This document shows positions 31,145 to 43,256 of a stretch of 64,000 nt of DNA, piece by piece; position 1 is the stretch's first letter, and the number at the start of each line of letters is the position of its first letter. Below the pieces are notes generated by a model. The model made no database searches. It saw only the letters and a list, made by a program, of their open reading frames with translations, and was not told the DNA's origin. The position numbers and the translations under genes are program-made. The DNA comes from Ceratothoa steindachneri (Eukaryota; Arthropoda; Malacostraca; Isopoda; Cymothoidae): positions 178,601,497 through 178,665,496 of the forward strand of contig OZ018326.1 of assembly GCA_963969495.1 (NCBI GenBank). The letters run 5' to 3'.

Positions 31145-31475
31145 TTTGCTGACCAAAATTCGCGTGCGCTCACTTATTCTGATTTATGACCTTATGACCT
31201 TCAAATCTTTCAATAATTCTTTAACTAACTTTGGGGGACCTTGGCAATTATATCATTCGAGCGAAAATGTAAAACATCTTGAAGATTTTATATTTCGTTA
31301 GAATCGGCTCAATAGTTATAAGCTTATTGCCAAATAATTCCCTGGCTAAATTACAACGACTTTCCAATTATATCATTCGGAAGAGAATTTAAAACAACAT
31401 AAGGGTTTCAAATTTCAATAGAATCGTATGAATAGTTACAATGTTATTACCAAAATAATAAAAGCACAAAATCTG
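31145..31475 (+). repeat. Dispersed ~125-bp family, two tandem units
   Basis: Begins GCTGACCAAAATTCGCGTGC, like the 18.3-kb copy (GCTGACCAAAAAGTCGCGTGC), then two degenerate units with GGGGACCTTGGCAATTATATC, AAAATGTAAAACA, GGGTTTCAAATTT and ATAGTTACAATGTTATTACC. The right inverted end is missing. Confidence 0.7.
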
Positions 31476-31479
31476 GGCT

Positions 31480-32835
31480 CTAGACAAGAGATCGATTGCT
31501 ATAAAGGATTGTGGCAAAGAAAGGTGATCCTGAGCTACAATTCAAACATTGGTTGAGTGTTGTAGGCCTAATACTAACGAATTTGAACAGAAAAGAGAAA
31601 AGAGGAAATTTTGTTAGTCTCAAAAAGCCAGACGTAAATTCACAATTGTTTTAGGAGTACTAATTATTTAAATTAGTGAAAAATCTATTTTACTGAGTCC
31701 ATCCGTAAGAGTGCTATTAAAAAAAATCGTATATATAAAGCTAGAAATCATCTAATAAGCGAGAAATATTATTAATTTTATGCATGGTTATAGCTACAAT
31801 CATAATAAATACAAAGCAATACGTTTGGACAATTACTAGGCTGTGTGGCATGTTTGACACAAGCACACTAGATAGGCCGGGCAGGTGGGTTTGTGGCACC
31901 CGACGTAGAACACACGAGTCCTGGTTGTTGACGACCCGAGGCACATGTGGCATCACTGCCACTTTTCTGCTTATGTGGGAAGTTTAGCTAGTGGTTAAGG
32001 TCCTTCACAATAGCCCCAAAGACAGTCTTAATAAAGGACGAGAGCTCCCGGCGCCTTCCTCTATGCTGATCTTCACGATACTCGGCAACCGTGGGACTGT
32101 TTCCCTGCGCCACACTCTCTTGTACTTAGCCATATTCTCCTCTGTCTACTCCGTACCTCGGAAGGCAAAAAGGAACTTTTACTTGAAGCCCTCGACGTGG
32201 AAGGCAGTTGCACTGGCAAAATCGCAGGAGCCTCGTCGAGGCGGAGTGGGTCGTCTTGCACCCCTGGCCTGTACCTCTCCTCTTCCACCTACGTCCTGGC
32301 GTCGTGCAAGTCATCCTGGATGGCATCCACTTCAATAGTGAAGTCCGGTGGTTCATCTTAGTCACTGCCAGAGTCCCTCTGTCCCCCCCCCCCCCCCAAT
32401 CCAAAAACTGAAACGGGATCTGTAGCTGGGTCTTTTCCTGCGTCAAACCCTGACGCAAAATAATGAATTCTGGAAATGGGGGAAAAAATTAGAACAATGG
32501 GCAAAAAGATCCAATATGGTGACTCGAGTCACCATATTGAAAGTGCAATACCCCATGTGGCATTGTTGTCCGTAAATATTTTTTAAATATTTCCATTAAC
32601 AAATTAGTAAAATAAAAAAATTTAAAAGTTTTCAAATTGCAATAAACATTGCATACCAGGTAACGTGGTAAAGAAAGTGCAACCAGAAAAAAATTCGACG
32701 ACCAAACACTAAGAAGGAGGATGATATGGAGCGTCGCACGTCTTGCCTCCATAGAAGCACGGTGTAGACCAAATGCTGGCGGATAAATTATGAGCCGCAG
32801 GTCCCCTGCACACTGCGAAAACGAGAAAAAGTGGT
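31480..32835. other. No recognisable gene
   Basis: Includes GC-richer sequence at 32,040-32,400 with overlapping frames on both strands (up to about 115 codons), none resembling a known protein. A poly-C run lies at 32,382-32,397. Confidence 0.3.
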
Positions 32836-32837
32836 TT

Positions 32838-32995
32838 TATGTGGATATAAGTGGTCAAATGGAAAAGGGGATCTTCTTTATGTTTCGTAAGTTGAATAAT
32901 CAGGTGGTCGTTGCTTCCCTTAAAGGTGAAGGAAAATTTTGAGCTGGATTCACTAAGGTTTTATTCTAGTAAGAGCCTGGATTGGTCTTGAAGTA
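32838..32995 (+). repeat. Dispersed repeat preceding LINE sequence, copy 1
   Basis: About 155 bp shared with 50,152-50,315. Shared landmarks are AAAAGGGGATCTT, AATCAGGTG, GTTGCTTCC, GAGCTGGATT, TTTATTCT and GTAAGAG, and the end GGATTGGTCTTGAAGTAT. Roughly 80% similar by eye. It lies about 60 bp upstream of a LINE RT fragment. Confidence 0.7.
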
Positions 32996-33049
32996 TACTA
33001 AATACACAAGACGCACCCTCACCGCCAGGTGGATAGACAGCACGACGGA

Positions 33050-33710
33050 GACGCCAAGATTACCGAAGAAGAATCTCTCGGCGCGCTCCGCTCATTCCGA
33101 CAAAAAGTCCCAGGACAATCGGGGCTTACAAAGTTAAACTTTGAAAAGAGACCAGACAATTTCATCGAAGGGATGAGAAGGATATTTATGCTTGCCTGAA
33201 TACGGGATACTTTTCAGATCCGGAAAGGACCCAACGTTGAAGGAGAGCTACCGGCCAATTACACTTCTAGAATTTGGTGGGAAGCTCTTCGAGAAGATCC
33301 TCAACCGAAGACTGGTGTCTCACCTGGAGGAGAACTCCCTCTTCACCCCACATCAATTCGGTTTAGGAGGAAGCTAAGTACGGAAATAGCGATTAATGTC
33401 ATCACGAAAAAGCTAGCCCAAGCAAAACGGGAAAGAAGTTACGTGGACATTGTTTATCGGGATGTATCAAAAGCGTTTGATAAGGTGTGGTAACGGGGAA
33501 TGCAGTACGAGATCTTACGACTGGGTCTAAGTGAAAACTTAGAAAGAACTCTCTGTGACTATGTCATGGAGAGAGCGGCGTATATCAGTTTAGGGTGCAC
33601 GGATGGACCAAAGTTTCCGCTCACTGCGGGCCTCCCACAGGGGGTGCCTGTCCCCCACTCTCTACTTGATTTACACCGCTGATATTCCAGCGCCGGTGAT
33701 CTCCACTTGC
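33050..33710 (+). pseudogene. LINE reverse-transcriptase fragment (jockey/I type), copy A
   Basis: RT of a non-LTR retrotransposon broken by frameshifts. The start is KSPGQSGLTKLNFEKRPDNF (about 33,105). SGKDPTLKESYRPITLLEFG and FEKILNRRLVSHLEENSLFT (about 33,222-33,350) match motif 1/2a. After a frame change come DVSKAFDKVW (motif A, about 33,460) and AGLPQGVP (motif B, about 33,629), then a frame change into TLYLIYTADIP. The copy ends before motif C. It lacks an endonuclease, so it is truncated at both ends. Confidence 0.85.
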
Positions 33711-34440
33711 CGTTCTTCGCATGAGAATAGGAATGTTTTTATCCAAACCAAGAAAACCAACCAAGAAAAGAAAACCTAATTACGAAACCTCACCAATTTC
33801 TACAAGAATTCACTGAATTTCGAGAGCAAATTTACCGATGAAGACCCAGCTATAACGAAGAAGACATCAAAGAAAAAAAAAGACACGATTTACACTGACT
33901 ACAAGATATACAAAAAATAACGAAGACACTAAGCATAATACTAAAAGTGATTAAAGTAATTTATTACAACAACAGCAATTGAGCATAACATATCCAAGAA
34001 CATTAAATTTTTGAAGAGAAATGGCTTGAACCCCATAATAATATAAACTATCCCAAAGACAACAAAGGAACCACATAACAAGAAAGTATTTAAAAGCGAT
34101 AGACCTGATCACCAGGCACCTAACATCTCTTTGCACCCTGCCACACTTCTTTCTCTTTTCACCACTTGTCTATTTTAAGCTATCTGTCCTCACACCCTTT
34201 CTTTATCCCTTACCCACACCTACCCACTTATATTGTTCATAGTTCAAGAAAGAGGAAAATGTACAAATGGGGATATGACTTACATCACGACAACGAGACA
34301 ATCGAGGATGCGCTTTTTAACCACAAAGTGTACCTACATCCGAGCACATGCGAGAAATTATCCTATACGGGATATAAGAAGAAAAGTAACGTTAGGAAGG
34401 AGGCAACAATCAAGAAACACTAAGGAAAGAAAGAAGAGTC
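33711..34440. other. A-rich stretch, possible LINE ORF1 remnant
   Basis: No clear domain. A basic frame at 34,166-34,423 could be the decayed tail of the ORF1 of the LINE whose endonuclease starts at 34,452, but no zinc knuckle is visible. Confidence 0.25.
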
Positions 34441-35069
34441 AGTAATTCGAAATGGAAAACATCAACAACACGCTCAAGATTGTGACACTTAATGTTATTG
34501 GATGGCAGAGTTAGAGCACGGCATATGGAAACATATTCAGAGTGCTCGACACAGATATATTATTGACAGAGCACGGTATCGATGCAAGATCAAGTCGTAT
34601 CAAGATTCCGGGATACAAAGTAGTCATAAAAAAACACGCACAAGAAAGGTTTTACGATGCTGCCCACCCTGGTGGGCAACCTAGTGGTAACGGCAACGTA
34701 CCAACCACCTAGAGTAGCGTACCTGCCCCTAAATAACTTCTATACCTTGTTCGAACATCACAGAATGGCATTTCTTTGGGGCAACCTCAATGCCAGATAT
34801 CGAACGACCGGCTATGGTAATACGAACGAAAGGTGTCGAACTTGGAAATGATTATGGAAAGGAAGAACATCCAAAGGATAGGGCCGCACTTCCCGACCTA
34901 GATCACCGACATGTCAGCAACTAGGCTTGACATAATCATGACAAGCGACGATTTCCCGTCCAACTACAATAGCGAGCCAGGCCCAACAGTACCTAGCGAC
35001 CATATAGCGATCCTGACCACAATCTCGCTCGCACCGATCCATGTTCTGGTCTATCTCCGCAAAGGTTAT
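34441..35069 (+). pseudogene. LINE copy B, endonuclease part (5' of gypsy-B insertion)
   Basis: Apurinic-like endonuclease domain of a jockey/I-type LINE, read across frames. LKIVTLNVIGW (about 34,473) matches 'LNVNGW'. TEHGID-type text lies near 34,570. VVTATYQPPRVAYLPLNNFY (34,685-34,744) is followed by AFLWGNLNAR (motif GDLNAR, Asp to Asn). PSDHIAIL lies near 35,000. The coding text stops at LRKGY and resumes at 41,049 after the LTR element. Stops and frame changes are numerous. Confidence 0.82.
35065..35069. other. Target-site duplication GTTAT, left
   Basis: GTTAT precedes the TG of the gypsy-B 5' LTR and recurs at 41,049-41,053 after the 3' LTR's CA. Confidence 0.85.
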
Positions 35070-36053
35070 TGTGATAGAACGGGTTGAGGCCGCGTTAATT
35101 TCAACCACTATCACATGTTATTTAAAACCACGATGCTCCCCACGTGCATCTTCGCTTTGAAGCTTGGCGCCTTATCGCAGCCACCTGAGTCAATGTTTAA
35201 ACAAGGAGGTTTATCTGCCCCCGTTCGCCACCATACGCCGGCCTCGCCCTTTCCCTGTTGTTCAGAAAGAGAACAACGTTAGAACAGCCATTGTTCGTTC
35301 GAGTCCGTTGACAAGAAACGGTCCCCCCCCCGCCCTGTTGTTCAGAAGAGAACAACGTAGAACAGCCATTGTTCGTTTGAGCCCGTTCGCCAAGAAACGG
35401 TTCTCACCCTTCCCCCTTGTTGTTCAGAAGAGAACAACATTAGAACAGCCATTGTTCTTGAGCCCGTAGACAAGAGACGGTTCTCACCCCCCTGTTGTTC
35501 AGAAGAGAACAACGTAGAACAGCCATTGTTCTTCGAGCCGTTCGTCAAGAAACGGTTCTCATTCCCAAGACGCCACGTCAGGATCATTTAATTCCCCCCC
35601 CCCCCTTCAGCTGGAACTCGCCAGCGGACCGAAAATTCCTTCACGCCGCCTTCCTCTGCACAACAAGTATAAATTACGTAAGCGGAACGTTACCTTTGAG
35701 TATTTAACTATCCTGTGCTTTAAATGGTTTAGCGAACCATCACCTACCTTTAACTTTATATTTGTTTTACCTTTTTAAATCTTTTAATCCTCGGATTAGC
35801 TCGAGTCCCCACGACCCTTTACATTCTCTGTTTATGTCAATATTTTCCGTTTTGTGTGTTGTTGATAGTTATTATTAATAAAACTATTTTATTAATGATA
35901 GCAATATTATTATCCTTGAGCTCGGTTCCACTTCTTAAGCATATCGAAGATACATAATATCGGCCAGCCCGACATCCACGCACTCTAAAGATAATTAAAG
36001 AAGTTCCCTCAACGAATAGTTATATATGGTATATCGTCGAGAGTCCATTCTAA

Positions 36054-36057
<4 letters not shown>
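35070..36057 (+). repeat. gypsy-B 5' LTR
   Basis: About 988 bp, with four ~76-bp tandem units at 35,261-35,570. It lacks the block at 39,790-40,260 of the 3' LTR and differs by a 13-bp indel near 35,640. The 3' part (from 35,600) matches the 3' LTR almost base for base. TATTTAACTATCC near 35,700 and AATAAAACTATTTT near 35,877 are candidate promoter and polyadenylation elements. Confidence 0.9.
35261..35570 (+). repeat. LTR-internal tandem repeats, four units
   Basis: Each ~76-bp unit has two dyads: GTTGTTC-AGAAGA-GAACAAC, then GAACA-GCCAT-TGTTC, followed by GAGCCCGT and AAGAAACGGTTCTCACCC. The dyads are conserved in every unit while the linkers vary. Confidence 0.9.

Positions 36058-36111
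<54 letters not shown>
36058..36111. repeat. (TA)n microsatellite
   Basis: About 54 bp of TA directly after the 5' LTR, between LTR and primer site, a place where gypsy elements normally have only a few bases. Confidence 0.95.
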
Positions 36112-36112
<1 letters not shown>

Positions 36113-36122
36113 TATTTAAATT

Positions 36123-36138
36123 TGGAGTCAGGTGTGAG
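36123..36138 (+). promoter_or_regulatory. Primer-binding-site-like sequence of gypsy-B
   Basis: TGGAGTCAGGTGTGAG begins with the invariant TGG and resembles primer sites of the TGGTGTCAGgAGTGgG type. It is displaced from the LTR by the TA tract. The tRNA is not assigned. Confidence 0.45.
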
Positions 36139-36462
36139 GTTTAACGCTATATCTTTGCAAACACTGGTCTCAGTCGAGTAAAGCATAGTGTTATTCGTTA
36201 TAATAATAGAGTATAGTAGTTCCCTTTTGTTTTAACGATTGCTATCCCCTTTTTTGAAACTTAAGAAGCTGGAGTAGCTCAAGGAACTGTTATAATAATT
36301 TGTTTGTGTTTTTTTTGTGATTTTAGTCAGTGGTTATTTAGATCGAGAAACCAAGTACGAATAGGTCAGTGCCCATATTTAGGTAGGCTAATTTTTCTAG
36401 AAGGCATAATTCTTGTTGCAAGGAATTTTAGTTGGTTGACTAGTTCGCCCCCAAGTGCAAAG

Positions 36463-37700
36463 ATGACTCAGTTCGAAATCTTTAAAGCGCAAGGAGAATC
36501 CTTGGGACTCTCCGGAAAAGAAATATTTGAGTACATTCAAGAGGAGCAAAGAACAGAAAGAGAAAGAGAAAGAGAAATCCAAAGAGAAGAACGAGAAAGA
36601 GAAATCCAACGAGAAAAAAGAGAAATACAACGAGAAGAACGAGAAAGAGAAATCCAACGAGAAGAAAGAGAAAGAGAGGAACGGATAAGACAAGCTGAGC
36701 TTCACCATCAGATTGAATTAGCTCGTGTTGAAGCAGAAATACAGTCATCCATTTCACGTTCTGAAGCTCCCCCCAATCTCTCACTACAGCTCCCCAATTT
36801 CAAGGATGGAGAGGATTTCTGAGCATTTTTAGCCCACTTCGAAAAGATCCTCGAAATCAATAACATGGATCTGGAGGCTGAAGGCGTAGTCAGATCACTT
36901 CCCTTGTTAAATTGTAAATTGCCCGAAATTTTTATATCTTTACCATCTGAGTGTACAAATAACTACAGCACCTTTAAAGCTGAGTTATTGGCCGCTCACA
37001 ATATGACTCCCGATTTCTACCGCCAAGAATTTCGAGGAGGTCGTATTAAACCCGGACAGACGTTCCGTCAATTCGGATACATTCTTCAGAGGAATTTTAA
37101 ATTTTGGTTAGAATCCTCAAAGGTTGATCCGAACTACGAGTCCTTAACAGATTTCGTGTTGCGAGATCAATTTTTGTCGTCTCTCCCGACGGAGATCCGC
37201 GCGTTCGTCAAGCATCGTCGGTGCCAGACCTTTAAAGAATGTACCGAAGAAGCGGATGTCTATGCCGCCAGCCATAACTTATACCCAAAGAAGAATCGAA
37301 CTTCTCACCAATCCCCCTACAAGAAAAGAAGGAAGAATTCGTGCCCCTTCACAGGGAAGTCGACGAAGTTTCCGAGCCCCGTAAAACCCCAAAACTTCTT
37401 TCCCCAAAACCAACAACGGGACTCCAAACCTCCCGTTAAGATTTCTCCTCCATCTCTCTTCCCGAAGCGACCAATCATATGCTTCACCTGTGGTGCAAAA
37501 AACCACATGAGCTGGAATTGCTCCCAAAATTCTAGGCTTAAAAGCGGAACAGCCCACCAAGTTCACCAGATTAATGCAACCCCGGCTCCCCCGGTGGTGC
37601 AGACCCAAGCAGAAGCTTCTCCCCCTCCGTCAGGCCACCAGGTAAATTTTATTTTTGATAAAAGTTCATCGGTAACTTTGAAATTTGAGGAGGGCAGCAT
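36463..37700 (+). pseudogene. gag: gypsy-B Gag
   Basis: Starts at ATG 36,463 (MTQFEIFKAQGESLGLSGKE). Residues about 30-80 form a highly charged helix of EREREIQREE repeats, then a capsid region with a SCAN-like look: NYSTFKAELLAAHNMTPDFY then RQEFRGGRIKPGQTFRQFGY and LRDQFLSSLPTEIRAFVKHR. One zinc knuckle is present, CFTCGAKNHMSWNC (about 37,481-37,522). A single in-frame TGA at 36,820 separates helix and capsid; the frame otherwise continues into protease. Packaging role inferred from the family. Confidence 0.85.
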
Positions 37701-37970
37701 GAACGGCTGCCGAGTGTCGACTCTCGTCAGGGACACAGGATGTACGTGTTTCATCGTGTCCGACAAACTCCTCCCCCCAGTGGACCCTAACCACGAAAAG
37801 TTTGCGGTGGTACCTGACTACCTTGGGCGGGCGAACCAATTCCCCGTCGTTAGATGTTACCTGCAGTGTCAATATTATGATGGCTGGGCTGAAGTCATTT
37901 CAGCACCAATAAAATTCTGTTCCCTACTTATAGGACAGAGCCCCCAAGTAAGTTCCGACCCTGTGTCTCA
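37650..37970 (+). pseudogene. pol: gypsy-B protease
   Basis: Same frame as Gag. STLVRDTGCTCFIVSDKLLP carries an intact D-T-G (Asp codon near 37,732). The family's C-terminal ILGxD signature is weak here (CSLLIGQS near 37,920). A Pro/Glu-rich linker of about 130 codons follows. No frameshift site separates Gag from Pol, unlike gypsy-A. Confidence 0.75.
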
Positions 37971-38339
37971 GGCCGCCCTTCCTCGAGGCCGAGGTAAGAA
38001 AGAAGCCCAGGAGCCTGTCCCCATCAGAACCCCGATACCGTCCGATTTCTCGGAGACCCATAACCAGGACTTTAGGACGGCACAAAGGGAGTGTGAATTA
38101 CTAACACCCTTAGGCGATAAGGCCCAAGACAAGGACACGGAGACTGTCCGTGGACCCCAAGAAAAAAAGTACCCCCAACGCGCCCATGGAGATACCTTCG
38201 TAGCACTGGACGAAACATCGGCGCTTGAAGAAGATTACCCCGTGGAGTCCCTTAATGTAATACAGACAGTGTGCATCCAACCTGATGCCGATTATCCTCC
38301 TCCTTCCCTACCAGGCGAGTCTTTGGAACCCTCTGACCT

Positions 38340-39188
38340 GGATATTGACGCGCAGCTGACACCACATCAAAAGAGTCAGCTACAAGAACTATTTGAATGG
38401 AGTCACCATTTAACCACCCTATTAGCTCTTTTCGAGCGACTGCGCGAAAATGGCCTCACCATTGGCCCCAGCAAATAACATTTTGACCACGAAACCATAA
38501 AATACTGGGGATTCAAAATAGGAAAAAGCAAGTTAGGTCCCCAAGAGGATAAGATTAAGGCAATTGCCGACATGCCCCTCCCGATTACAAAGAAGCAATT
38601 AAGATCGTTCCTAGGATCAACTTCGTACTATCGGCGATTCGTTCCGAAATTCGCTGCAATTCCGGCGCCCCTCAGCTCCCTTTCAAAAAAGAATTCACTT
38701 GATCGTCTACGCTGGAATGATGTCGCTATTTCCCATTTTAATCAGCTCAAGAGTAAGCTCATTTCTGCCCCCATTTTAAAGTTGCCCAACCCGGAAAGAT
38801 CCTTTGGGATTAAGACCGACGCGAACAACGAGGCATTGGAGGTGTACTCCTTCAATACGAGGATGACGGAACGAGTCATCCAGTTGCATTTGCTAGTCGT
38901 CAATTATTACCACGCGAAAAGAGATATGCCACTATAGAGAAGAAAGCTCTATGAATTATCTGGGTTAGAGACAAATTCAAAAGGTACTTGATAGGAAAAG
39001 AATTTCAGATAGGAACCGACCACCGTCCGTTAGCCTATATTAGGAATGTGCGACACTCCAACGGCCGAATCATGCGCTGGAGTTTACTCTTGCAAGAGTA
39101 TCAATTTAAAATAAATTATATAAAAGGTTCCGATAACCAGGTCGCTGACGCACTCAATAGGAATGCGTTACCGAATAGCGTAGAGTAA
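38340..39188 (+). pseudogene. pol: gypsy-B RT (core deleted) and RNase H
   Basis: The RT start (LTPHQKSQLQELFEWS) is joined at about 38,395-38,405 to HHLTTLLALFERLRENGLTI, which normally lies after the Y-x-D-D motif. Motifs A, B and C are therefore missing (roughly 170 residues). Thumb/connection follows (KQLRSFLGSTSYYRRFVPKF), then RNase H with IKTDANNEA, IEKKAL, GTDHRPLAYIRN and NQVADALNRN. RNase H has a frame change near 38,835 and a stop near 38,950; another stop (TAA, 38,476) follows the deletion scar. No polymerase activity is possible. Confidence 0.88.
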
Positions 39189-39608
39189 TTGTATTCGTAG
39201 GATTAAGATCTCTATGTATGTAAATACCGTCTTGTACGACTTAAATTAGATTCTCTTGTATTATAATTAGTTAATGTATATGTCTGAATTTTGTAACGCT
39301 CAATGTCTATTTTTTTTGTATATATATATATATATTTGTACCCATTAATTTACGTATAAATTATTTTGTCCCGTATGTACTAATTTTATATCATTTTATT
39401 GTTCCATGCCCCTTTTTTTTATTAAGTTTTATTAAAGGTTATTTTCCCCTGTAATCAAAAAAATCAAAATAATCATATTTATTGAGGTAATTCTAGTTAG
39501 GTGCATGAAGGTACGGTTGGTACAAGAAAACGAGTTCCCCACAACGGCGCTCTATCGTTGTCCCTTCTCTTTTTTTTCGAAGTGACAACTTCCCCCGGAA
39601 TGGAGGGG
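39189..39608 (+). other. gypsy-B 3' non-coding region and polypurine tract
   Basis: AT-rich and stop-rich. Integrase would be expected here and is absent. A short (TA)n lies at 39,319-39,336. The region ends in GGAATGGAGGGG (39,597-39,608), the probable polypurine tract next to the 3' LTR. Confidence 0.7.
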
Positions 39609-41048
39609 TGTGATAGAACGGGTTGAGGCCGCGTTAATTTCAACCACTATCACATGTTATTTAAAACCACGATGCTCCCTACGTGCATCTTCGCTTTGAA
39701 GCTTGGCGCCTTATCGCAGCCACCTGAGTCAATGTTTAAACAAGGAGGTTTATCTTCCCCCGTTCGCCCCCAGACGCCGACCTCGCCAGATTGAGTTAGG
39801 CTTATGGGCAGATAAGGCATTGTTCCCAGGCTCAGCTGTGCATTCCCTCGAAGCTCCCACTCCATTGTCCCCCACGCCAAAAAGGTGTCTCAACTATTTA
39901 GATGGAAACTTTACCACTAAGATCAGATTGGAGATCCAGATTTTCGTCGCGAAACATCACCACGACCCTCTCTCACCTTGTGCGCCAAGGGACCTCGACC
40001 TCGAGATTCACCATCACTTGTCCAGAAGAAGGACAATATCCCTTGAGTGCCAAGGTTCGAGCCTTCGTGACGCCGAGTCCACAAGGCTTCCCCCTTTTGT
40101 TCCGAAAGAGAACAACATTAGAACAGCCATTGTTCTTGTGAGCCCGTTGACAAGAAACTGTTCTCACCCCACCGCCCCTGTTGTTCAGAAGAGAACAACG
40201 TAGAACAGCCATTGTTCTTTTGAGCCCGTTCGCCGAGAAATGGTTCTCACCATTCCCCTGTTGTTCAGAAAGAGAACAACGTTAGAACAGCCATTGTTCG
40301 TTCGAGCCCATTGACAAGAAACGGTCCCCTCCCCCCGTCCTGTTGTTCAGAAGAGAACAACGTAGAACAGCCATTGTTCGTTTGAGCCCGTTCGCCAAGA
40401 AACGGTTCTCACCCTTCCCCCTTGTTGTTCAGAAGAGAACAACATTAGAACAGCCATTGTTCTTGAGCCCGTAGACAAGAGACGGTTCTCACCCCCCCTG
40501 TTGTTCAGAAGAGAACAACGTAGAACAGCCATTGTTCTTCGAGCCGTTCGTCAAGAAACGGTTCTCATTCCCAAGACGCCAAGTCAAGATCATTTAATTC
40601 CCCCCCCCCCCTTCAGCTGGAACTCGCCAGCGGACCGAAAATTCCTCTGCACAACAAGTATAAATTACGTAAGCGGAACGTTACCTTTGAGTATTTAACT
40701 ATCCTGTGCTTTAAATGGTTTAGCGAACCATCACCTACCTTTAACTTTATATTTGTTTTACCTTTTTAAATCTTTTAATCCTCGGATTAGCTCGAGTCCC
40801 CACGACCCTTTCCATTCTCTGTTTATGTCAATATTTTCCGTTTTGTGTGTTGTTGATAGTTATTATTAATAAAACTATTTTATTAATGATAGCAATATTA
40901 TTATCCTTGAGCTCGGTTCCACTTCTTAAGCATATCGAAGATACATAATATCGGCCAGCCAGACATCCACGCACTCTAAAGATAATTAAAGAAGTTCCCT
41001 CAACGAATAGTTATATATGGTATATCGTCGAGAGTCCATTCTACGACA
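39609..41048 (+). repeat. gypsy-B 3' LTR
   Basis: About 1,440 bp, 450 bp longer than the 5' LTR. It carries an extra segment (about 39,790-40,095) and six tandem ~76-bp units (about 40,097-40,572) instead of four; the last four match the four of the 5' LTR in order. It ends in CTACGACA, followed by GTTAT. Confidence 0.9.
40097..40572 (+). repeat. LTR-internal tandem repeats, six units
   Basis: Same dyad-bearing unit as at 35,261. Units 3-6 correspond one to one with the 5' LTR units by shared private variants (for example GTTCGTTCGAG, then GTTTGAG, then CTTGAGCCCGTAGAC, then CTTCGAGCCG). Units 1-2 are unique to this LTR. Confidence 0.9.
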
Positions 41049-42150
41049 GTTATGCTTCGGCCAACTAGGGGCGCTACAGAGAACTTATCAGTAGATTAGA
41101 ACCAGCTGACCTAGGATAGGCAACATTGAAGGAGATTGACGGGAAGCTGGAGAGGATAACTCCCGCCATCATCTAGGCAGACCGCAAGTGCGTACCAAAA
41201 ACAGGGTACAAAACTCTCTGAACTCAAGCGGACAGAGGAGATGCACCAGATCGCGAGGGTACACAGGGAGGTGTACGAAGAAATAAGAAAGGCACGTCGC
41301 TACGTCGATTAAGCGAAGAACTTAGGCTGGCAATCAACATCCAACAGGCTGAGATATGGGACAACCTGATAGCCAAAGTGGACGGCTAAACCTGACCGTG
41401 GAAAGGGTCCTCTGTGACTACATCATGGAGAGGAGAGCCCATATATCGGTCGAGGGCTACAAAGGACCCGAATTCGATTTCGAGGCGGTTGTACTTAGTG
41501 TACACATTGGACCTACTTTCTCCAGTGGAGGAGGATGTGGTGTATCTGCAGTTCGCAGATGATATCACACAAATCGTCTCCAGTCCCTATAGGAACATTG
41601 GATTTCAAGTAAGGCAGACAGCTGCCAAAATAGATAACATCAACAGGTACGGAAAAAAATGGAAAATAGAAACAAATCCCTGGAAATTCCAGATCCTCCC
41701 AGTTAACCGCCGAAAGCTTGAGGAAATCATCGTCAACGACGAATTATACCGTTATTCTAATGAGGGTAAAGTGTTAGGCCTGCACATCACCACAAAAGGC
41801 TACAAGAAACATATAAATGGTACAATCTCCCTAGCTAAAAGAGAATTTGGCAGGATCTACAGGTTATAAACCTCAGCGCAAAGAACATCACAAAGCTGTA
41901 CACTGCACTGGTGCGCTCAACATGTCCAATGCAGTGGTAACCCAAAAATCATGTTCTACCCCTCTCAGACAAGTGCAGAGAGTGCAGATCAAAACTACTC
42001 TGATAATAGCTGGTGCGCGGAGGTTGGACGATATTCGGCAGACGGTTCTACACGAAAGAGCTGGCCTGATGCCACTAAATATGGAGCTCTAGATGCTAGG
42101 GAGAAACAGCTGGGGCAAAATAGAGGGGCAAATACTCCCAACATTAGATA
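41049..42150 (+). pseudogene. LINE copy B, post-endonuclease and RT part (3' of gypsy-B)
   Basis: Resumes the text interrupted at 35,064: YASANWGRYRELISRLEPAD lines up with SYARADWEAYQAVC of the 52.6-kb copy. An internal deletion follows. RT resumes with RVLCDYIMERRAHISVEGYK (about 41,408), then VYLQFADDITQIVSSPYRN (motif C, about 41,541), NRYGKKWKIETNPWKFQILP and VLGLHITTKGYKKHINGTIS. The C-terminal part is traceable to about 42,090 (VLHERAGLMPLNMEL). The segment with motifs 1 to B is missing. Together with 34,441-35,064 this is one dead LINE. Confidence 0.85.

Positions 42151-43256
<1,106 letters not shown>

Larger units (their letters stand above)
35070..41048 (+). mobile_element. gypsy-B: defective Ty3/gypsy element nested in LINE copy B
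   Basis: LTRs start TGTGATAGAACGGGTTGAGG and end at GACA, with an exact 5-bp duplication outside. Inside are a (TA)n tract, a primer-site-like sequence, gag-protease in one frame, and then a Pol that jumps from the RT N-terminus to the RT thumb/connection and RNase H. No integrase lies between RNase H and the 3' LTR. The element is therefore non-autonomous. Base composition is balanced, unlike gypsy-A, and the two elements belong to different lineages. Confidence 0.92.

Noticed and set aside
31991..32458. Overlapping frames of about 110 codons in GC-richer sequence
   Set aside because: Both strands open, no known domain, no repeat context; likely chance.
35261..35570. CRISPR-like array of repeats and spacers
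   Set aside because: Units are contiguous, lie inside an LTR and have degenerate, unequal linkers; the genome is eukaryotic.
40097..40572. Steroid-receptor response elements (AGAACA...TGTTCT)
   Set aside because: The spacer is 5 nt, not 3, and the half sites also fit simple hairpin arms. Kept only as a dyad observation.
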